From the NCBI RefSeq assembly GCF_009757775.1, contig NZ_RHLK01000002.1, positions 186,001-250,000 on the forward strand: a DNA stretch of 64,000 nt, written 5' to 3'. The notes under the pieces were generated by a model. It was not told where the DNA came from. It did no database searches and was given only the letters and a program-made list of their open reading frames with translations. Positions 61,515-64,000 of the stretch are shown here, piece after piece. The translations under genes and the position numbers were made by a program. Each line of letters opens with the position of its first letter. Within the stretch, counting starts at the first letter, position 1. This stretch comes from Paenibacillus lutrae (lineage in GTDB: Bacteria > Bacillota > Bacilli > Paenibacillales > NBRC-103111).

Positions 61515-64000
61515 TTGATAAATCAGTTTGAGCATATTCGGCGGTTGACGCAGAGCGGCTCTTTGGGGAAGGATTTCTCGCCCCCCGCAATCGATAAACT
61601 CGACAAGAGAGAGATCGCGATTATCGGAATATCAGCCCGGATGGCCGCATGTAATCACGTAGATCAGTTCTGGGAACAGTTGCAAGCCGGGAAGGATTTC
61701 ATCCGGACGATACCTTCGAACAGGAGGGCAGATCAAGAGAGTTTATTTCGATCCCAAGGAATCCAGGCCGATGCCATTGAATATGCTCAAATTGGTTATT
61801 TAGATCAGGTGGATCGTTTTGATCCGCATTTTTTCTCGCTGTCTCCCAAAGAAGCGAGCTTTATTGACCCCAGTCAAAGACTGCTGCTCACAGAAATATG
61901 GAAGGCAATCGAAGATGCGGGATATGGAAGAGGCCAACTTGCCGGGTCAAAGACAGGCGTATACGTCGGCTATTCCAATGATCCGCTGAGTGATTATAAA
62001 ACGCTGATTTTTAATGTTTGCCCGGAACAGGTGAACCAATCCGTTACGGGAAATTTAAAATCGGTCCTTGCAAGCCGGATCTCTTATCTGCTTGATTTGA
62101 AGGGACCGGCGATGGTTGTGGATACTTCCTGTTCTTCTTCCCTGGTCGCCGTTCATTTGGCCTGTCAGGCTTTGCGTGTTGGAGAATGCCGGACGGCGAT
62201 TGCCGGGGGGGTAAACATCCGTCTGCTCAATATAGAGGGCGAGGAACACAACAAGGTCGGAATCGAATCCTCGGACGGAAGAACCCGGACGTTCGACGCC
62301 AGTTCTGACGGTACCGGAGCGGGTGAAGGCGTAGCAGCTATAGTCCTGAAACCGCTCAATCAAGCTGTGCTGGACGGGGACCATATCTATGCGGTTATTA
62401 AAAGCAGCGCAGTTAATCAAGACGGAAATTCTATCGGTCTAACAGCGCCTAATTCACGCGCTCAGTCGGAGGTTATCGTAACGGCCTGGCAAGAAGCCGG
62501 TATTGACCCCGAGACGATTTCATATATCGAAGCTCACGGAACAGCGACGCATTTGGGCGATCCTGTAGAGATTGACGGCTTAAGGCAGGCCTTTGAACAG
62601 CACACAGCCAAGCGTCAGTTCTGTGCCATAGGCTCTGTCAAAACCAATATAGGTCATCTGGACAGCTGTGCAGGAATGGCCGGCTTGGTCAAAATGACCC
62701 TTGCTTTATACCATAAGCAGATTCCTCCGCACCTTCATTTTAAGCGGCCTAACCGGAGAATTCAGTTCGAAGGTTCACCTTTGTATGTGAACGATAGACT
62801 GATTCCGTTCCCTGCATCGGGACACCCCCGCCGGGGAGGTGTAAGTTCCTTCGGTTTAAGCGGAACGAACTGCCACCTGGTACTGGAGGAGGCTCCTCTT
62901 GAGGAGCTTTCCGCAGAGCAGCCTTCTACAGAAATCCTGACACTTAGTGCGGATGACGAGGCGATGCTGAAGGTTGTTGCGAGGAGCTATCTGGACATCT
63001 TGGATACAGTCGAAGCGGAATGCCGTTTGCGGGATTTCTGCTACAGCGTGAATACAGGCAAGAAGCATCGAAAACACCGGGCCGCCTTGCTTGTTAACAG
63101 TATCGGAGCTGCCCGGCAGAAGCTTCAGGCGCTGCTGCTCCCAGAGGGGGCAGGGGCCCCAGAAGCACCAGAAGCACCAGAAGTACCAGAGACAGCCCCG
63201 CTTACATACAGGGGCAGCTATGAGATTATTCCGGAAACGGTGACGGACAAAGGTCCTAACCAGCTTTCCGTGCAGGATAAAAAAAGGCTGGACGCGGAGG
63301 CGGAGAAGCAAGCCGGACAATATGCACGTTCAGGAGGGAACGGTTCTGAGGCGGAGTTAGCCGAAATCGGCAGATTATATGTCCAAGGAGCAGATATTCC
63401 CTGGGAACGTGTCTATGCAGGCGGAAGCAGGCGCCGGATGAGGCTGCCTGTGTATCCGCTCCGGCAGGAGCGGTGCTGGCTGCCCCTGTCCGGTGCCGAA
63501 GAGGATCGTGAATCTTCCGGCAGCGGCTATTATACGGTGTCTTGGACACCTGCCGTATCTGACGTATCGGAACACACGAGTGCCCGGCAGGATGCACCGA
63601 GTCCCGTCCTGCTCATTACAGGCGAGGGCAGGCTTGGGACTGATCTTGCGGATTTACTCAGAAGTGAAGGCCGGACTGTCCTGACAGCCCGCTTGGGAAC
63701 GAGTTTCGTCCGGGTAGATGACCACAGCTATCAAATCACAAGCAGCGCAGAAGATTACGGGCGGGTGCTTGAAGATGCTGCGGAGCGGGGGATCGGACAA
63801 ATCCTGTACATGCCGATGGCATCGCCGCAAGACGAGATCAAGCAGGTCAGCCAGCTTCGGGACAAACTCCGCAGCGGATTTCTGGGCTTGTTCAACCTTA
63901 ACAAAGCATTGAATGGGACCGCGCTTTCTCATAAAGCGGAACTAGTCGTCATTTCCTTAAGAGCCTCTGTAGTCACCGGCGAAGAGACAAGCGTATTTCC
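61515..64000 (+). CDS. Trans-AT PKS, N-terminal part (KS-KR...), cut by window edge
   Basis: The frame is open from a TTG at 61515 to the end of the window (828 codons). Visible: KS about 35-460 with Cys206 in DTSCSSS, EAHGTATHLGDP and KTNIGHLD; a Pro/Glu-rich tandem repeat near 549-560; LPVYPLRQERCW linker; then the structural N-terminal part of a ketoreductase (SWTPAV onward). No AT is present. TTG is the first codon with a nearby purine-rich site (GGAAGTGAAGGAAC) and puts the KS at the usual distance from the start. It should take the chain from the 57741 NRPS. The C-terminus is unknown. Confidence 0.88.
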   Translation, partial: MINQFEHIRRLTQSGSLGKDFSPPAIDKLDKREIAIIGISARMAACNHVDQFWEQLQAGKDFIRTIPSNRRADQESLFRSQGIQADAIEYAQIGYLDQVDRFDPHFFSLSPKEASFIDPSQRLLLTEIWKAIEDAGYGRGQLAGSKTGVYVGYSNDPLSDYKTLIFNVCPEQVNQSVTGNLKSVLASRISYLLDLKGPAMVVDTSCSSSLVAVHLACQALRVGECRTAIAGGVNIRLLNIEGEEHNKVGIESSDGRTRTFDASSDGTGAGEGVAAIVLKPLNQAVLDGDHIYAVIKSSAVNQDGNSIGLTAPNSRAQSEVIVTAWQEAGIDPETISYIEAHGTATHLGDPVEIDGLRQAFEQHTAKRQFCAIGSVKTNIGHLDSCAGMAGLVKMTLALYHKQIPPHLHFKRPNRRIQFEGSPLYVNDRLIPFPASGHPRRGGVSSFGLSGTNCHLVLEEAPLEELSAEQPSTEILTLSADDEAMLKVVARSYLDILDTVEAECRLRDFCYSVNTGKKHRKHRAALLVNSIGAARQKLQALLLPEGAGAPEAPEAPEVPETAPLTYRGSYEIIPETVTDKGPNQLSVQDKKRLDAEAEKQAGQYARSGGNGSEAELAEIGRLYVQGADIPWERVYAGGSRRRMRLPVYPLRQERCWLPLSGAEEDRESSGSGYYTVSWTPAVSDVSEHTSARQDAPSPVLLITGEGRLGTDLADLLRSEGRTVLTARLGTSFVRVDDHSYQITSSAEDYGRVLEDAAERGIGQILYMPMASPQDEIKQVSQLRDKLRSGFLGLFNLNKALNGTALSHKAELVVISLRASVVTGEETSVF
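63159..63194 (+). repeat. Tandem 9-bp repeat inside the last PKS gene
   Basis: Four in-frame copies of a 9-base unit (CCAGAAGCA, CCAGAAGCA, CCAGAAGTA, CCAGAGACA) encode Pro-Glu-Ala-type repeats in the linker after the KS. Such repeats can vary in copy number by slippage. The stretch is probably a flexible linker. Confidence 0.8.

Noticed and set aside
1-64000. CRISPR arrays, tRNA/rRNA genes, insertion sequences
   Set aside because: No regularly spaced repeats, cloverleaf-like sequences or transposase-like proteins were seen on either strand. Repeated similarity is due to homologous KS, C and A domains.

Overview
The window is the interior and left border of one very large trans-AT polyketide synthase / non-ribosomal peptide synthetase (PKS/NRPS) cluster. 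It suggests a Gram-positive spore-former of the Paenibacillus/Brevibacillus/Bacillus type. The grounds are strong AGGAGG-like ribosome sites, frequent GTG/TTG starts, a LoaP-type NusG paralogue, free-standing acyltransferases and KS modules without built-in AT domains. The species cannot be named from the sequence, and I do not recognise the cluster as one with a known product.

Layout. The left border (1-1853) holds a bidirectional terminator and a minus-strand pair: a small acyl carrier protein and a BtrH-like Cys-His-Asp acyltransferase. A promoter-bearing divergent region follows. All later genes lie on the plus strand and are tightly packed or overlapping up to the right edge. In order: A(Gly)-PCP-X (1854); KS-DH-KR-ACP-BtrH-like (4269); loaP (10035); a structured 285-bp gap; a membrane-anchored serine peptidase of the ClbP/ZmaM class (10893); type II thioesterase (12592); C-A-PCP-X (13331); trans-AT 1 (17043); KS-KR-ACP (18387); KS-ACP-Cy-A(Cys)-PCP-Ox-C-A-PCP-X (22205); KS-DH-KR-ACP-C (32324); half-C-A(Gly)-PCP-X (38419); a four-gene hydroxymalonyl-ACP set (41597-44944); trans-AT 2 (44972); KS-KR-ACP-C-A-PCP-C-A(Ser)-PCP-E (46282); C-A-PCP-X (57741); and a PKS cut by the window edge (61515).

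How the genes work together. If assembly follows gene order, glycine starts the chain. The line then alternates amino acids with ketide units, makes a thiazole from cysteine, adds a second glycine and a D-serine, and continues past 64,000. No chain-terminating thioesterase domain is visible, so the end of the line lies outside. Two free-standing ATs feed the AT-less KS modules. One is probably for malonyl-CoA; the other, encoded beside the hydroxymalonyl-ACP genes, is probably for that unit. LoaP probably allows transcription through the long operon. The ClbP-like peptidase points to a prodrug that is cleaved during or after export.

Most unusual features. (1) All five NRPS-to-PKS hand-offs coincide with a polypeptide break, and all five upstream proteins end in the same ~190-200-residue domain (called X here). 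It resembles only the C-terminal lobe of a condensation domain. (2) A complete BtrH-like acyltransferase is fused behind an ACP at the end of a PKS, and a second free-standing copy with its own ACP sits at the cluster border. (3) One adenylation domain lacks the usual Asp that binds the alpha-amino group.
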